64,000 bases of DNA from Cylindrotheca closterium (GCA_933822405.4 CAKOGP040000047.1:16001-80000), one strand, 5' to 3'; counted from the first letter of the stretch, positions 1 through 14,005 are shown. Made by a program: numbers and translations. Notes: generated from the sequence alone by a model not told the origin.

Positions 1-601
1 AAAAAGAAACAATTTCTTCAAATTCTGCCTTTGCTTCATCAATACCAGCAATATCATTAAAAGAAATCCCCGTATCAGGTCTTTGATCAAAACGTGCAGG
101 GGATTTACCTAAATTCATTGGCGAATTTCCTGCATTCTGTGAAAAATTTTCAGAGTTTTGGAAGAAAAATATTAGACCAGCAATAAAAATTAATGGTAAA
201 ATTAAATTTGTAGCAATTGTTACTAACAAACTTTTTCGTGGAATTGGATGAGCATCAAAATTAATGTTATAATCTTTTAATTTTTGAATAAGTTGTGAAG
301 CCCCAACGGGAATTTCAACACGAATAGATTGTGGTCGATTTCCCAATTCAGGACTTGAAGCTAAAACAATAGCATTTCTACTATTATCATATAAATCAAC
401 TTGTTTAACCCAACCTAATTCTAAATATTCTAAAAATCTTCCATACGTCATGCGCGAGCTACTTGAATTACTCGTTAATTCTTGTTTTGGTATATCTAAA
501 CTTCCAAAAATACTTGTCAGATTTGATATATGAAGACCAATAAAAATGCAAGCTGATATAAATAATCCAATAAGAATTTTTTGTATTGTATTACGATCCA
601 T
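1..601 (-). CDS. ftsH: FtsH ATP-dependent zinc metalloprotease, N-terminal part
   Basis: Thylakoid membrane protease that degrades damaged photosystem II proteins. Only the first 200 codons are in the window; the AAA+ ATPase and the HEXXH zinc site lie beyond base 1. Translation from the ATG at 601 gives a short N-terminal hydrophobic segment (about residues 5-25), a lumenal/periplasmic-type domain, a second hydrophobic segment (about residues 120-145), then the linker and the start of the AAA domain with the family signature FNDIAGIDEAKAE. Next to psaE, which diverges from it. The order and spacing of the two membrane segments match plastid FtsH. Confidence 0.95.
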   Translation of the reverse strand, partial: MDRNTIQKILIGLFISACIFIGLHISNLTSIFGSLDIPKQELTSNSSSSRMTYGRFLEYLELGWVKQVDLYDNSRNAIVLASSPELGNRPQSIRVEIPVGASQLIQKLKDYNINFDAHPIPRKSLLVTIATNLILPLIFIAGLIFFFQNSENFSQNAGNSPMNLGKSPARFDQRPDTGISFNDIAGIDEAKAEFEEIVSF

Positions 602-777
602 TTTTTTTATTTATTTGTATATTTATAGTAACTATAACACAAAAAATATTTTAAAACCAACACTCTTCAAAATTTTATTAATAAAACTTTTATTAATTTA
701 TTACAATACATATAGCGTAATGATACTTTCAATTATTACGAAAATTTATTAAAATTAATTTTAAAATTGAAAATTTT

Positions 778-978
778 ATGATCAATCGAGGATCAACAGT
801 CCGTATTTTAAGGAAAGAGTCATACTGGTTTAATCAAATTGGAACGGTAGCAACTGTAGATCAAAGTGGAATTCGTTATCCAGTGGTCGTTCGCTTTGAA
901 AATGTAAATTATAGTGGAACTAATACCAACAATTTTGCTTTAGACGAATTAATTGAAATTAACGGAAATCAAGAATAA
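778..978 (+). CDS. psaE: Photosystem I subunit IV (PsaE)
   Basis: Small stromal subunit of photosystem I that helps dock ferredoxin. The 66-aa product starts [19 protein letters not shown] and has the SH3-like beta-barrel sequence with the conserved RGS, VRILR and the central [14 protein letters not shown] motif. Length is normal for the family. No clear Shine-Dalgarno sequence precedes the ATG. Followed by a long inverted repeat shared with the convergent atp cluster. Confidence 0.97.
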   Translation: MINRGSTVRILRKESYWFNQIGTVATVDQSGIRYPVVVRFENVNYSGTNTNNFALDELIEINGNQE

Positions 979-1069
979 TCTTTTAATTTTAAAATTAATA
1001 AATTTTATTTCTTTTAAAATTTTGAGTAAAACGAACTATTTCCATCTGTAATTATATGTTGATATTGCT

Positions 1070-1144
1070 AAAAGAAAATTTTAGCACAACAACTACTTAT
1101 AAAAGTATAATAATAATATAGTTGTTGAACTAAAATTTTCTTTT
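1070..1144. terminator. Long inverted repeat between psaE and atpA
   Basis: Arms 1070-1095 and 1119-1144 pair over about 25 bases with one or two mismatches around a 23-base loop. The arms are AT-rich with A/T runs outside. It lies between convergent psaE and atpA and probably ends or stabilises transcripts from both sides. The rest of the 979-1342 spacer is plain AT-rich sequence. Confidence 0.6.
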
Positions 1145-1303
1145 AAACATTAAATTTTCATTTTGTAATACTATCTATAGATTATTTTTATAATTTGTAA
1201 ATAGTATAAAAATAAAGAAGTAGTGATAAATAGACATAAAAGATAAAACCTCTTTTTACTTCTGAAATTATTTGAATTATCTTTCATAAATTTATATTTA
1301 TTC

Positions 1304-1331
1304 TTTTTATCACTAAGTTTAGTGATAAAAA
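1304..1331 (-). terminator. Hairpin 3' of atpA
   Basis: Perfect 12-bp stem (TTTTTATCACTA / TAGTGATAAAAA) with a 4-base loop, 12 bases downstream of the atpA stop codon on the minus strand. Probable transcript 3' end of the ATP synthase cluster. Confidence 0.6.
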
Positions 1332-1342
1332 TAAATAAGTTT

Positions 1343-2881
<1,539 letters not shown>

Positions 2882-2900
2882 TTAATAGAGTTTTTTACAA

Positions 2901-3464
2901 TTAAATTTCTAAAATAGTATCTAAATGTTTTGCTAACTTTTGTAATTGATTTTTAACAGTAAAATCAATAATTTTTGATTCCGTTTGAATTAAGAAACCA
3001 CCAATTAGACTCGGATCAGTTGTAATTATTAATCTAATTTCACGTGCGTTCGTTAATTCTTTTAATTTCTGAATTAAAGTTTCTTTTTGCGAATTTGTAA
3101 ATTCAGATGCTGTCGAAATTTCGATCATTTTAATTGAAGCAGCTTCATAAACTAATTCTAAATAATTATTAATAATTGTACTTAAAACATTAATCCGATC
3201 ACGATCTACCAAAACCATTAAGAATTTAAAAGTTTCTAGGTTAATCTGGGACTTTAAGATTTTTGATAAAATCTCACGTTTTGAGTTTTTATTTATAATC
3301 GGGTTATTTAGATATCCTGTTAATTCTCTGTTTTCATTAAAGAAAATGTCTAAATTTTGAAAATCTGCTGTGATTTGGTGCATAATGTTTTTTTCAACCG
3401 AAAAATCAAATAAGGCACGTGCATAAGGTTTTGCAACTTTTTCAGTTAATGGATTTCCACTCAT
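2901..3464 (-). CDS. atpD: ATP synthase CF1 subunit delta
   Basis: Stalk subunit (OSCP homologue) that ties the F1 head to the peripheral stalk. 187 aa with the N-terminal helical bundle and the conserved C-terminal segment [20 protein letters not shown]. The start overlaps the atpF stop by four bases (ATGA), suggesting translational coupling. Plastid-encoded atpD is typical of red-lineage plastids. Confidence 0.96.
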   Translation of the reverse strand: MSGNPLTEKVAKPYARALFDFSVEKNIMHQITADFQNLDIFFNENRELTGYLNNPIINKNSKREILSKILKSQINLETFKFLMVLVDRDRINVLSTIINNYLELVYEAASIKMIEISTASEFTNSQKETLIQKLKELTNAREIRLIITTDPSLIGGFLIQTESKIIDFTVKNQLQKLAKHLDTILEI

Positions 3465-4000
3465 AATAAATCTCCTTTTAATTTATTAATGGTTTCATTA
3501 ATTAATGTCGCCGCTCGTTCTTTTGATTTAAACGTTTCTTGTACACGACGAACAGTTCGTTGTAAAACAAGACAAACAATTTGGTGTTTAATTTCTAAAA
3601 AGATTTGACGTTCTTTTGATTTAAAAGTTGCTAATGCACGTTCAAAACGAACCGTTAAATCTTTCTTAGCCTGTAACGCATCTGATTCCAATATAACTTT
3701 TTTTGTCATAATGGTTTCATTTTTAATTTCACTAACAATTAAGTTAGCTTGATTTAATTGTTTCTCGGCCTCAACTAAACGTTTTTTAGCTTCGTTTAAA
3801 CGATCTTCTGCATCTTGAACACCTTTTACAATCACAGTTTTTCGCTCTTCTAATAATGATCCTAAAAAATCTTGGCCTGTATAAATTAAAATTGCAACTA
3901 ATGCAAGAATATTAATTAAACCTGTTTCTAGAATATCGGTATTTAAACTAATACCTTCCTGTTCGGCAAGTAATGTAAAAATTTGATCAAAATTTTCCAT
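3461..4000 (-). CDS. atpF: ATP synthase CF0 subunit b (I)
   Basis: Peripheral stalk subunit b. 179 aa: one membrane segment around residues 27-45 ([16 protein letters not shown]), then a long charged helix ([19 protein letters not shown]) able to form the coiled-coil stalk with b'. No intron, unlike land plants. Overlaps atpD by four bases. Confidence 0.97.
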   Translation of the reverse strand: MENFDQIFTLLAEQEGISLNTDILETGLINILALVAILIYTGQDFLGSLLEERKTVIVKGVQDAEDRLNEAKKRLVEAEKQLNQANLIVSEIKNETIMTKKVILESDALQAKKDLTVRFERALATFKSKERQIFLEIKHQIVCLVLQRTVRRVQETFKSKERAATLINETINKLKGDLL

Positions 4001-4062
4001 GTTTTTAAGTTTTTATATAAACTGTTTACTTATAAAAAGGAAAATTACATATAACAAAAAAT

Positions 4063-4533
4063 TTAAATAGCTAATCGAGTTTCAATATTTTCACATAACG
4101 ATTGAACAACTTCATCTAAACTATTAAAAGCAATATCTTTTTTAGCAAAAAGATCCTTTGTAATAGTATCTAATAAATTATCAATATATTTTTGAGAAAT
4201 ATTTAGTTCAACTTCTAAGATTTCTTTATGAATTTTTTGTGACTTTGTAATTTCTAATTGGGCTTCTCTGCGGACGCTATCTAATTCTTGTTCATAATTA
4301 GTCGTTAATTCATTGGCTTTTGCTAATGTTTCTGACGCTTTACTTAAATTCGTTAGAATGTATTCTTTACGTTCATCAATTACTGTTAATAATGGATTAT
4401 ATAAAATAATATTTAAAATAATCATTAATAATAAAAATTGAATCGCGACTAAAGGTAAAGTTGCATCAAAATCAAATAATCCACCAGGCCCACTAACTTC
4501 TGAACTTGAAATTAATATTGAAAGATTAATCAT
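4063..4533 (-). CDS. atpG: ATP synthase CF0 subunit b' (II)
   Basis: Second peripheral stalk subunit, heterodimer partner of AtpF. 156 aa: a [14 protein letters not shown] segment leads into one membrane span at about residues 30-47, then a charged coiled-coil helix starting [14 protein letters not shown]. This b' type is characteristic of cyanobacteria and plastids. Lies between atpH and atpF in the cluster. Confidence 0.96.
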   Translation of the reverse strand: MINLSILISSSEVSGPGGLFDFDATLPLVAIQFLLLMIILNIILYNPLLTVIDERKEYILTNLSKASETLAKANELTTNYEQELDSVRREAQLEITKSQKIHKEILEVELNISQKYIDNLLDTITKDLFAKKDIAFNSLDEVVQSLCENIETRLAI

Positions 4534-4655
4534 ATAAAATCTATATACTAAAGTATAGAATTAAAATTGGTTAAATAAAAACTCATTACTAGACTTCATG
4601 AGTTTCTACTTATTAAACAATAATTTTTTAAAAAGAGAATTTATTTCTCTTTAAA

Positions 4656-4955
<300 letters not shown>

Positions 4956-4966
4956 TTATAAATATG

Positions 4967-5695
4967 TTACTCAAGAGCTTCTGCAATATATGCAGCAGCT
5001 AATGTTGAAAAAATTAATGCTTGAACTGAGCCAGCAAAAATTCCTAATAACATAATTGGTAAGGGAATTACCAATGGAACTAATGAAGTTAATACGGTAA
5101 CAGTTAACTCATCGGCTAGTATGTTTCCAAATAATCGAAAACTTAACGATAACGGTTTTGTAAAATCTTCTAAAATATTAATTGGTAAAAGAAGGGGAAT
5201 TGGTTCAATATATCGTTTGAAATAACCAAATCCTTTTTTACTTAAACCTGCATAAAAGTAAGCAAATGAAGTCAATAGAGCTAAAGCAACAGTTGTATTA
5301 ATGTCATTAGTAGGTGCAGCAAGTTCTCCTTCTGGTAATTCAATTAATTTCCAAGGAACAATTGCACCTGCCCAGTTACAGCCAAATATAAAGAAAAATA
5401 ATGTGCCAATAAAAGGGATCCATTCTTTATAAAAACTTTCGCCTAATTGATCTTTAGCAATATCTGTTACAAAATCAACAGCGGCTTCCATAAAGTTTTG
5501 GAAGCTATGTGGAATTCGATCAGCATTAGTACTGCCTAAGAATGCTAAGACTAATAAAACTAGTACTACAAACCAAACAACTACTAAAACTTGCCCATGA
5601 ATTAAAAAACCGGCAATATTCCAATAAAAATGCTTTCCAACTTCTGCTTCCGCTAATAGTGTAAACATGTTTGAATAAAAAATTTCTGGGTACAT
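4967..5695 (-). CDS. atpI: ATP synthase CF0 subunit a (IV)
   Basis: Membrane subunit a that forms the proton half-channels beside the c-ring. 242 aa with several membrane spans and the conserved helix containing the key arginine ([19 protein letters not shown]). First gene of the atp cluster; the 126-base spacer to sufC probably holds its promoter. Confidence 0.98.
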   Translation of the reverse strand: MYPEIFYSNMFTLLAEAEVGKHFYWNIAGFLIHGQVLVVVWFVVLVLLVLAFLGSTNADRIPHSFQNFMEAAVDFVTDIAKDQLGESFYKEWIPFIGTLFFFIFGCNWAGAIVPWKLIELPEGELAAPTNDINTTVALALLTSFAYFYAGLSKKGFGYFKRYIEPIPLLLPINILEDFTKPLSLSFRLFGNILADELTVTVLTSLVPLVIPLPIMLLGIFAGSVQALIFSTLAAAYIAEALE

Positions 5696-5821
5696 AAAAT
5701 TTAACTAATTTAGTAAATTACCCAATATTAAAAAATATACAGGAGCAATTAATATTATAATAAGTTTGTCTAAATTTTAGGGTTATTCTTATATTTAAAC
5801 TCTCAATCAATTAAAAACTTA

Positions 5822-6577
5822 CTATTTTAACCATTCATAACCTTTTTTTTCTAATTTTTTAGCTAATTCAGCTGAACCTGTTTTTATAATTTTTCCATTT
5901 TGCATTACATGAACATACGTTGGTTTAACATATTCTAATAATCTTTGGTAATGAGTAATTAACACAATCGATTTTGAAGAATTCATAAAGTTATTAATTC
6001 CTAATGAAATTGTTTTTAAAGCATCGATATCCAGCCCCGAATCTGTTTCATCCAAAATTGCCAATTCAGAATCTAATAAAATCATTTGTAGAATTTCATT
6101 ACGTTTTTTTTCACCACCTGAAAATCCTTCATTAACGTTCCTACTTAAAAATAGTGGTGACATATTAATTAAATTTAATTTTTCATGAATAATAGTTAAA
6201 AACTCAATTGGGTCAACTGTAGGTTTATTATAAAACTTTTGTTTTGCGTTATATGCTAAACGTAAAAAATCTTCATTTGTTACACCTGGAATTTCAATTG
6301 GATACTGAAAAGCTAAAAATATACCTAAATGTGATCGCTCTTCTGGTTCTAATTCTAAAATATTTGAACCTTTAAAAATAACTTGACCATTTGTAATACG
6401 ATAAGCAGGATGACCTGCTAATACCTTTGAAAATGTACTTTTTCCAGATCCATTTGGTCCCATAATGGCATGTATTTCACCTTTATTGACAGTTAAATTT
6501 AAATTTTTTAAAATTTGATTTTCATTAATTGAAACTTGTAAATCTTTGACTTCTAACATAGGTAAATTTTCATTCAT
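5822..6577 (-). CDS. sufC: SufC Fe-S assembly ATPase (Ycf16)
   Basis: ABC-type ATPase of the SUF iron-sulfur cluster scaffold SufBCD. 251 aa: Walker [10 protein letters not shown] at about residues 40-48, Q-loop (LAFQYP), ABC signature (FSGGEKKR), Walker B ([12 protein letters not shown]) and switch histidine (ITHYQR). Its ATG shares one base with the sufB stop (TAATG), so the two genes form a coupled operon. Intact. Confidence 0.98.
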   Translation of the reverse strand: MNENLPMLEVKDLQVSINENQILKNLNLTVNKGEIHAIMGPNGSGKSTFSKVLAGHPAYRITNGQVIFKGSNILELEPEERSHLGIFLAFQYPIEIPGVTNEDFLRLAYNAKQKFYNKPTVDPIEFLTIIHEKLNLINMSPLFLSRNVNEGFSGGEKKRNEILQMILLDSELAILDETDSGLDIDALKTISLGINNFMNSSKSIVLITHYQRLLEYVKPTYVHVMQNGKIIKTGSAELAKKLEKKGYEWLK

Positions 6578-8037
6578 TATCCAACACTTCCTTCTAATTT
6601 TAATGTTAATAGTTTATCCGCTTCAGCAGCAAATTCTAACGGTAATTTTGTAAAAATATCACGACAAAAACCACTAATCATTAATTCAACAGCTTTTTCT
6701 AAACAAATTCCTCTTTGTAAGAAGTAAAAAATTTGCTCTTCACCAATTTTAGAAGTGGATGCTTCATGTTCAAGTTTTGTCGTCGAGTTTTGAATCGAAA
6801 TAAATGGAAATGTATTTGCATTTGAAGAATTTCCAATTAATAATGAATCACATTGTGAGTAATTTCTAGCCCCAACAGCTTTTTTAGTCACTTTAATAAA
6901 CCCTCGATAACTATTTTTAGATTGGCCTGCTGAAATTCCTTTTGAAATAACTTGGCTTTTAGATTTTTTTCCAATATGTATCATTTTTGTTCCCGTATCT
7001 GCTTGCTGATAATTATTGGTTAAAGCAACTGAATAAAATTCACCTTGTGACTTATCTCCTATTAATATACAACTCGGGTATTTCCAGGTGATTGCAGAAC
7101 CAGTTTCAACTTGGGTCCATGAGATTTTTGAGCTAGTCCCTGAACATAATCCACGTTTTGTGACAAAATTATAAATCCCACCCTTGCCGAATTCATTTCC
7201 AGCATACCAATTTTGAACAGTTGAATATTTAACATTTGCATTTTCTAATGCAACTATTTCTACAATTGCAGCATGTAATTGATTAGTGTCATATTGTGGG
7301 GCCGTACAACCTTCAAGATAATTAACTTTACTATTTTTTTCAGCAATAATTAAAGTCCGTTCAAATTGTCCCGACATTTGATCATTAATCCGAAAATATG
7401 TTGATAGATCTAATGGACAGATTATATCTTGTGGTATATAACAAAAAGAACCATCAGTAAAAACTGCTGAGTTTAAGGCGGAAAAATAATTATCACCAAC
7501 TGGTACAACTGAACCTAAATATTTTTCAATTAAATTGCTATATTCAGACGTTGCCTCAGAAATGGAACAAAAAATAATACCATCTTTACTTAATTCTTTT
7601 TGAAAGGTTGTTCCAATAGAAACACTATCAAAAACAGCATCAATCGCAACATTTGATAATCGCTTTTGCTCTGTTAATGGAATACCTAATTTTTCAAACG
7701 TTCTTAATAATTCCGGATCAACTTCTTCCAAACTAGTTAATTTTTTCTGTGATTTTGGGGCTGAATAATAAATAATATCTTGATAATTAATCTGAGGAAA
7801 TTTTAGACAAGCCCATTCAGGTTGAGCCATTTTCTTCCACTTTTGATAAGCTTTTAAACGAAATTCTAATAAAAATTGTGGTTCATATTTTTTCTGTGAA
7901 ATTAATCTAATAACTTCTATATTTAATCCTTTTTCAATTATTTCTTTGTCAATTTTTGTTGAAAAACCATATTGATAAGTCTGACTAACTAATTTAGTTA
8001 TATTTGTATTTAAAACTTTATTTGATTGATTAACCAT
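6577..8037 (-). CDS. sufB: SufB Fe-S cluster scaffold protein (Ycf24)
   Basis: Scaffold subunit on which the SUF system builds Fe-S clusters for photosystem I, ferredoxin and other plastid proteins. 486 aa, normal length, with family segments [26 protein letters not shown] and the C-terminal [23 protein letters not shown] block. Diverges from rbcL; the 316-base spacer must hold promoters for both. Confidence 0.97.
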   Translation of the reverse strand: MVNQSNKVLNTNITKLVSQTYQYGFSTKIDKEIIEKGLNIEVIRLISQKKYEPQFLLEFRLKAYQKWKKMAQPEWACLKFPQINYQDIIYYSAPKSQKKLTSLEEVDPELLRTFEKLGIPLTEQKRLSNVAIDAVFDSVSIGTTFQKELSKDGIIFCSISEATSEYSNLIEKYLGSVVPVGDNYFSALNSAVFTDGSFCYIPQDIICPLDLSTYFRINDQMSGQFERTLIIAEKNSKVNYLEGCTAPQYDTNQLHAAIVEIVALENANVKYSTVQNWYAGNEFGKGGIYNFVTKRGLCSGTSSKISWTQVETGSAITWKYPSCILIGDKSQGEFYSVALTNNYQQADTGTKMIHIGKKSKSQVISKGISAGQSKNSYRGFIKVTKKAVGARNYSQCDSLLIGNSSNANTFPFISIQNSTTKLEHEASTSKIGEEQIFYFLQRGICLEKAVELMISGFCRDIFTKLPLEFAAEADKLLTLKLEGSVG

Positions 8038-8285
8038 AGATTTTAAAAAATAAGTGATGTAATGTATAGATGATTTCTATTAAAATTATTTTATAAATGA
8101 TAAAAGTTCTGATTAGTATTATAAAAAACTTAATTTTAAGATTATATAGTTATCAAAAATTTTTGTAAAAACTATTCTTAATAGTTATATAATTTATTAA
8201 TTATAAATATATTTTAAAATAACGCAAAACCGATTATAATTTATATTAAGGTTGTAAATTAGTAAAATAAAAATTCAACCAACAG

Positions 8286-9826
<1,541 letters not shown>

Positions 9827-9864
9827 TAAATTACTTTTATAAAAATTAAAGGAGTATTTGAATA

Positions 9865-10284
9865 GTGAGACTTACACAAGGTTGTTTCTCGTTTTTACCG
9901 GATTTAACTGATCAACAAATTGAAAAACAAATTAGTTACGCAATCTCAAAAGGTTGGGCAATGAATGTTGAGTGGACAGATGATCCACATCCACGTAACA
10001 ATTACTGGGAATTATGGGGTTTACCATTATTTGATATTAAAGATCCTGCATCTGTAATGTTCGAATTACAAGAAGCTCGTAAAGCTTGTGCAGCTGGTTA
10101 CATTCGTATGAATGCATTTGATGCAAGTTACGGTGTTGAAAGTTGTGTTATGTCATTTATTGTCAATCGTCCAGCTAATGAACCTGGTTTCTACTTAGAA
10201 CGTTCTGAAGGAAAAGGTCGTCAGATTAATTACACAATTAAATCATACAGTGTACAAGCTAATCCAGAGGGTGGTCGTTACTAA
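9865..10284 (+). CDS. rbcS: Rubisco small subunit, red-type
   Basis: Small subunit of form ID Rubisco; 139 aa starting MRLTQGCFSFLPDLTDQQIE. The start codon is GTG at 9865, behind the AAAGGAG at 9848-9854; no in-frame ATG fits. The C-terminal extension (EGKGRQINYTIKSYSVQ) is the red-type beta-hairpin that lines the central pore and is typical of diatom rbcS. 38 bases after rbcL. Confidence 0.98.
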   Translation: MRLTQGCFSFLPDLTDQQIEKQISYAISKGWAMNVEWTDDPHPRNNYWELWGLPLFDIKDPASVMFELQEARKACAAGYIRMNAFDASYGVESCVMSFIVNRPANEPGFYLERSEGKGRQINYTIKSYSVQANPEGGRY

Positions 10285-10300
10285 TTTTAGAAAACCTTAA

Positions 10301-10357
10301 AAAAAAATTATTAGTTCCATATACTATAACTAGATTATACGGAATTAATAATTTTTT
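10301..10357 (+). terminator. Hairpin 3' of rbcS
   Basis: AAAAAAATTATTAGTTCC (10301-10318) pairs with GGAATTAATAATTTTTTT (10341-10358) with one mismatch, 16 bases after the rbcS stop. Probable transcript end and the left border of accessory island I. Confidence 0.6.
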
Positions 10358-10467
10358 TCAAAAAACAACTTATAGAATTATAGTTTTTCTTCAGCAATTG
10401 CCATCAAAAATAAAATATTATATTATAATAATGTAATGTTTTATTTAAAATTCAATTTCAAATATTT

Positions 10468-10575
10468 ATGATCTCAAAAACTACTATCTCAATTCTGGTT
10501 GGCGTGGCGATTGGTTTATCTCCATTAAGAAACTCTAAATTAGCAAAAATATTAATTACAATTACAGGGGGTTAA
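10468..10575 (+). CDS. Short hydrophobic ORF (35 aa), unknown
   Basis: ATG at 10468 opens a 35-codon frame (starts MISKTTISILVGVAIGLSPL) that is mostly one hydrophobic stretch ending GG. It ends one base before the next ORF, so the two look translationally coupled. I do not recognise it. It is too short to be sure of, but coupling and a downstream SD-like AGGGGGT support a small operon at the edge of island I. Confidence 0.35.
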   Translation: MISKTTISILVGVAIGLSPLRNSKLAKILITITGG

Positions 10576-10576
10576 T

Positions 10577-10858
10577 ATGTTTCAAATCTTTTCAAGTGCC
10601 GCTACCTATTTATTTCCTGGTGGTCGAGCATTAAAATTAGTAAAAGATGGAGTCAACATTACTAATTCGACGAATCCATTGGTACTTACGAAGAATATCA
10701 CATTAACTATAGTAGACTGCTGTGCTCTACCCCCAGTAAGATTAGCCTTTCATTGTGCCGGAGTAGTAGCAACAATTGGCGCCTCAATCGCGGCTCCTAA
10801 CCCTGTTACTATTGGTTCTGCGGTTCATTTAATGACTGAAATATACGAAAATTGCTAA
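10577..10858 (+). CDS. Small cysteine-containing hydrophobic protein, unknown
   Basis: 93 aa, start ATG preceded by AGGGGGT. After a GGRALKLVKDGV segment comes a hydrophobic half with cysteines in a VDCCALPP pattern, then FHCAG and a glycine/alanine-rich membrane-like stretch; a last Cys is at the C-terminus. The overall plan (GGR block, then a Cys-rich hydrophobic segment) resembles the 107-aa product at 17975-18298. Function unknown; a secreted or membrane peptide of the mobile element is possible. Ends at a hairpin shared with the convergent rep copy. Confidence 0.5.
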   Translation: MFQIFSSAATYLFPGGRALKLVKDGVNITNSTNPLVLTKNITLTIVDCCALPPVRLAFHCAGVVATIGASIAAPNPVTIGSAVHLMTEIYENC

Positions 10859-10867
10859 TTGATTAAA

Positions 10868-10887
10868 ATAGTGTATAATTACACTAT
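10868..10887. terminator. Palindromic hairpin between the 93-aa ORF and rep copy A
   Basis: ATAGTGTA and TACACTAT pair around TAAT, followed by T-runs. It sits between two convergent genes and probably ends both transcripts. Confidence 0.5.
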
Positions 10888-11799
10888 TTTTTTATATCCA
10901 ATTTATCTAAACAAAAAGGAGTTATTGTACCATCTTCATTATCTTTTCTAAATTTAATAGAGTAATCTGAATTTATATAAAGACGTAACCATCTATCCGC
11001 TGATAATTTTGAAATATGTTCATCTAATTTCTCATTGGTAACTACTAAAATTAATGGAGACTCAAATATAGCCTCAACATACTTACCGTACATTGTATCT
11101 ACTATAAAGGCCATTCTTTATATCTTCAATAGCCGCAAACATATCTTCTAATGATTGATTTTGACCTTTTGTTTTTGTCAAATTGATCATTAACAAGTCA
11201 ACTTCTTGTTCTCGAGTTAGCTTTGTAACAGCTGATCTAAGCCTCTCAACACTACTAACTGGTAATTTTATATCTCTTTGGCCGAGACGAAGACATTTTT
11301 GAAACCGACTCTTCCCAGTACAACCTTTATTATCTTCAACCCATATAATTTTACGATCACGGATAATTGGATTATTTTTATTTACTAAAATAAATTCAAA
11401 GAGTTCTTTTTGCCATTGTCTTAAATTCATAGTGGTGTATTCTTCACTATAATTTTCTTTTTGACCCACATAAAACGGTCCTTTTACCCTACTCTCTATT
11501 TTTGACGCATATTTCATAGCTGCCTTTGAATCATAAGTTTTACTTAATGTTAGACCACTAACATTACTAAATATTTCTTGAAATCGTTCTAGCAATTGTT
11601 TTTTTGAAAGACGTGGCCCTACCAAGGTGAAAGCACCTTGGTAGTGTTCTTTATTTTTCATACTACCACATTCCAGTTGAAAAACACAGATTTCTGTAAT
11701 ATTATTTAAAAAATTTTTTAACTTGACTTCGTTTGGTAATTTTTTCTGAGTCACTGTTGTTCCCCAAGTAAAAGACCAATACTTTGTATTTTTGTGCAT
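10884..11799 (-). pseudogene. CRESS-type Rep, type 1, copy A (frameshifted)
   Basis: Rolling-circle replication initiator with an HUH endonuclease domain and an SF3 helicase domain. From the ATG at 11799: motif I FTWG, motif II KEHYQG, motif III with the presumed catalytic Tyr (KYASK, then ESRVKGP), Walker A GCTGKS and Walker B LLMINLTKTKG. Compared with the near-identical copy B, it has one extra base near 11108. This breaks the frame just after Walker B; the C-terminal part (Walker C, VTNEKL) continues in a second frame to 10884. It also lacks three residues (IAC) after LGQRDI. Unusual for a plastid; no capsid gene is visible nearby. I infer a plasmid or virus-derived replicon. Confidence 0.85.
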
Positions 11800-11825
11800 T
11801 TTTTTCCTTTTGATAATTCGGGGGT

Positions 11826-11851
11826 AAGGGGGTTCTTTGGAGCGCTTCGCT
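11826..11851. other. Partial origin-like element beside rep A
   Basis: Carries the right arm AAGGGGGTTC (11826-11835) and the apical palindrome AGCGCTTCGCT (11841-11851) also found beside rep B and rep D. The opposite arm is missing: sequence identity with the rep B locus stops right after the apical CGCTGT. Probably one half of a rolling-circle origin. Confidence 0.5.
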
Positions 11852-11918
11852 GTTGCTTTAACATATTTTTGTATATAATATACAGTAAATCAATTTTACC
11901 AGTTACTATCCAACAAGT

Positions 11919-13019
11919 ATGTTATATATAAGAATAAGTTCAAATCGTATTTTTTTCGTTAGCGAATATTGGATCCTTTTTCCATTGATAGTATCAATTG
12001 AAATTGCTATTATAGTAAGGATAAGAAAAAATCGTGCCCAACAAGACCTTAAATCAAAAAAATTAAAAAAAGATTTTGTGCGTTGGAAAATATTTAATGT
12101 TGCAATTGAAAATATTTTTAACAGCATATACATAAGGGGGGGCCACGAAACAACCATAATTGATGACTTTGTACATGTTAGTCACGAAAATTGTCTCGTT
12201 CCTCAAGGCGTTCAGTTTTTGGATAATGAGTGGCTGCGCAAGCTACTTTTAGCTCGCTATTCTGATAAAGTAAAAAACGGTATTCTTTATATTACTCGAA
12301 CGGCTCTCTGCCACTTCGCTTCAGAAGTCGGTTTAGGGATCTTGGACAATAAAGTCATTCAAATTTCAGACGTGTTACTGGGTGGAAAAAAAACTTTTGC
12401 AGCAATACTTACATCATTACCAATACCATTACTAGGAATATGGGGAAGAACAACTATACCTGTTGTTTTGAGTTTAGTTACATTTTTATCTGGGGCTAGT
12501 TCTATGTTTTTCTTACGCGAGTCTAGCTTTTTACTTATTAAGACACAAGTTATTGCTGGTCCTATTAGTCATATAGTACAGCGTATACAGGATCGTAAAG
12601 ATGTTGTAGTCATCGATTTACAACCTAGTAATGATAAAGTAAGCATGCGGAAATCCTCAGTGCCATATGAATGTTCACTCCCGGATCAAAGGATTGGAAA
12701 TCCAATATGTGTTCGAGAAGCTGAAATTAACATTAAATCAGGAGATGTCGTAGTCGACATGCCTATTGATTACGACGAAGTTGTTAATATGGAAGATGTC
12801 ACAGGTTTAAGTGGTGAGATAAAATTTTCTGATCAGTTTGAAACTCTAACAATTGAAAACCCAGGTCCTAAAAACTCACAACACAGTAGGATTAACCCTA
12901 ATAAAAGTAGGAAAAGAATTACTAATTTATTAGAAAAATTTGGCGACCCTGACCATATACCAGATAGTGAAACATGGGACATTTCACGAAATACTGAACA
13001 CAATAATCGAAATAAATAA
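11919..13019 (+). CDS. Membrane protein of the mobile element (366 aa), unknown
   Basis: Intact 366-aa frame diverging from rep copy A across the origin-like site. It has an N-terminal membrane segment (about residues 15-35), a basic region (KSKKLKKDFVRWK), a central hydrophobic block of two or more spans (about 155-205, with IPLLGIWGRTTIPVVLSL), and a long polar, acidic C-terminal tail ending in KSRKRI and a DPD-rich region. The plan resembles the 331-aa ORF at 16149. I recognise no family. The ambisense rep/ORF layout around an origin is that of CRESS-type circles, where the second gene is often structural, but no capsid-like feature is seen. Confidence 0.7.
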   Translation: MLYIRISSNRIFFVSEYWILFPLIVSIEIAIIVRIRKNRAQQDLKSKKLKKDFVRWKIFNVAIENIFNSIYIRGGHETTIIDDFVHVSHENCLVPQGVQFLDNEWLRKLLLARYSDKVKNGILYITRTALCHFASEVGLGILDNKVIQISDVLLGGKKTFAAILTSLPIPLLGIWGRTTIPVVLSLVTFLSGASSMFFLRESSFLLIKTQVIAGPISHIVQRIQDRKDVVVIDLQPSNDKVSMRKSSVPYECSLPDQRIGNPICVREAEINIKSGDVVVDMPIDYDEVVNMEDVTGLSGEIKFSDQFETLTIENPGPKNSQHSRINPNKSRKRITNLLEKFGDPDHIPDSETWDISRNTEHNNRNK

Positions 13020-13038
13020 TTGTAGAATTTGTTCTTTT

Positions 13039-13073
13039 TAACTTAAATCAAATCACAGATTTGATTCAAGTTA
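13039..13073. terminator. Hairpin between the 366-aa ORF and rep B
   Basis: TAACTTAAATCAAATC pairs with GATTTGATTCAAGTTA (one mismatch) around a 3-base loop, between two convergent genes. Confidence 0.55.
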
Positions 13074-13081
13074 AATTTATA

Positions 13082-14005
13082 CTATTTTTTTATATTCAGT
13101 TTATCCAAACTAAGAGGAGTTACTGTACCATCCCCATTATCTTTTCTAAATTCAATAGAATAATCATAATTTATATGAAAACGTAACCATCTGTCAGCTG
13201 ATAATTTTGAAATATGTTCATCTAATTTCTCATTTGTAAATACTAAAATTAATGGAGACTCAAATATAGCCTCAATATACTTACCGTACATTGTATCTAC
13301 TATAAAACCATCCTTTATATCTTCAATAGCCGCAAACATATCTTCTAATGATTGATTTTGACCTTTTGTTTTTGTCAAATTGATCATTAACAAGTCAACT
13401 TCTTGTTCTCGAGTTAGCTTTGTAACAGCCGATATAAGCCTCTCAACACTACTAACTGGTAATTTACATGCTATGATATCCCTTTGACCGAGACGAAGCC
13501 ATTTTTGAAACCGACTCTTCCCAGTACAACCTTTATTATCTTCAACCCATATAATTTTACGCTCACGGATAATTGAATTATTTTTATTTACTAAAATAAA
13601 TTCAAAGAGTTCTTTTTGCCATTGTCTTAGATTCATAGTGGCGTATTCTTCACTATAATTTTCTTTTTGACCCACATAAAACGGTCCTTTTACTCTACTC
13701 TCTATTTTTGACGCATATTTCATAGCTGCCTTTGAATCATAAGTTTTACTTAACGTTAGACCACTAACATTACTAAATATTTCTTGAAATCGTTCTAACA
13801 ATTGTTTTTTTGAAAGACGTGGCCCTACCAAGGTGAAAGCACCCTGGTAGTGTTCTTTATTTTTTATACTACCACATTCCAGTTGAAAAACACAGATTTC
13901 TGTAATATTATTTAAAAAATTTTTTAACTTGACTTCGTTTGGTAATTTTTTCTGAATCACTGTTGTTCCCCAAGTAAAAGACCAATACTTTGTGTTTTTG
14001 TGCAT
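13082..14005 (-). CDS. CRESS-type Rep, type 1, copy B (intact)
   Basis: Full-length rolling-circle Rep of 307 aa. I start at the ATG at 14005 (MHKNTKYWSFTWG) because AAAAGGA lies just upstream and copies A and D begin the same way; the open frame extends 48 codons further only through the origin. Endonuclease motifs: FTWG (I), HYQG (II), KYASK with the catalytic Tyr (III). Then ESRVKGPFYVG, Walker A DNKGCTGKS, Walker B LLMINLTKTKG, Walker C LVFTNE and the conserved ADRWLR. It probably nicks the adjacent origin cruciform and unwinds DNA. The most complete initiator in the window. CRESS-type Reps are known from single-stranded DNA viruses and from bacterial, phytoplasma and red-algal plasmids. 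Confidence 0.85.
   Translation of the reverse strand: MHKNTKYWSFTWGTTVIQKKLPNEVKLKNFLNNITEICVFQLECGSIKNKEHYQGAFTLVGPRLSKKQLLERFQEIFSNVSGLTLSKTYDSKAAMKYASKIESRVKGPFYVGQKENYSEEYATMNLRQWQKELFEFILVNKNNSIIRERKIIWVEDNKGCTGKSRFQKWLRLGQRDIIACKLPVSSVERLISAVTKLTREQEVDLLMINLTKTKGQNQSLEDMFAAIEDIKDGFIVDTMYGKYIEAIFESPLILVFTNEKLDEHISKLSADRWLRFHINYDYSIEFRKDNGDGTVTPLSLDKLNIKK

Noticed and set aside
546..752. 68-codon plus-strand frame
   Set aside because: It overlaps the start of ftsH on the other strand and the AT-rich spacer; no domain or coding pattern.
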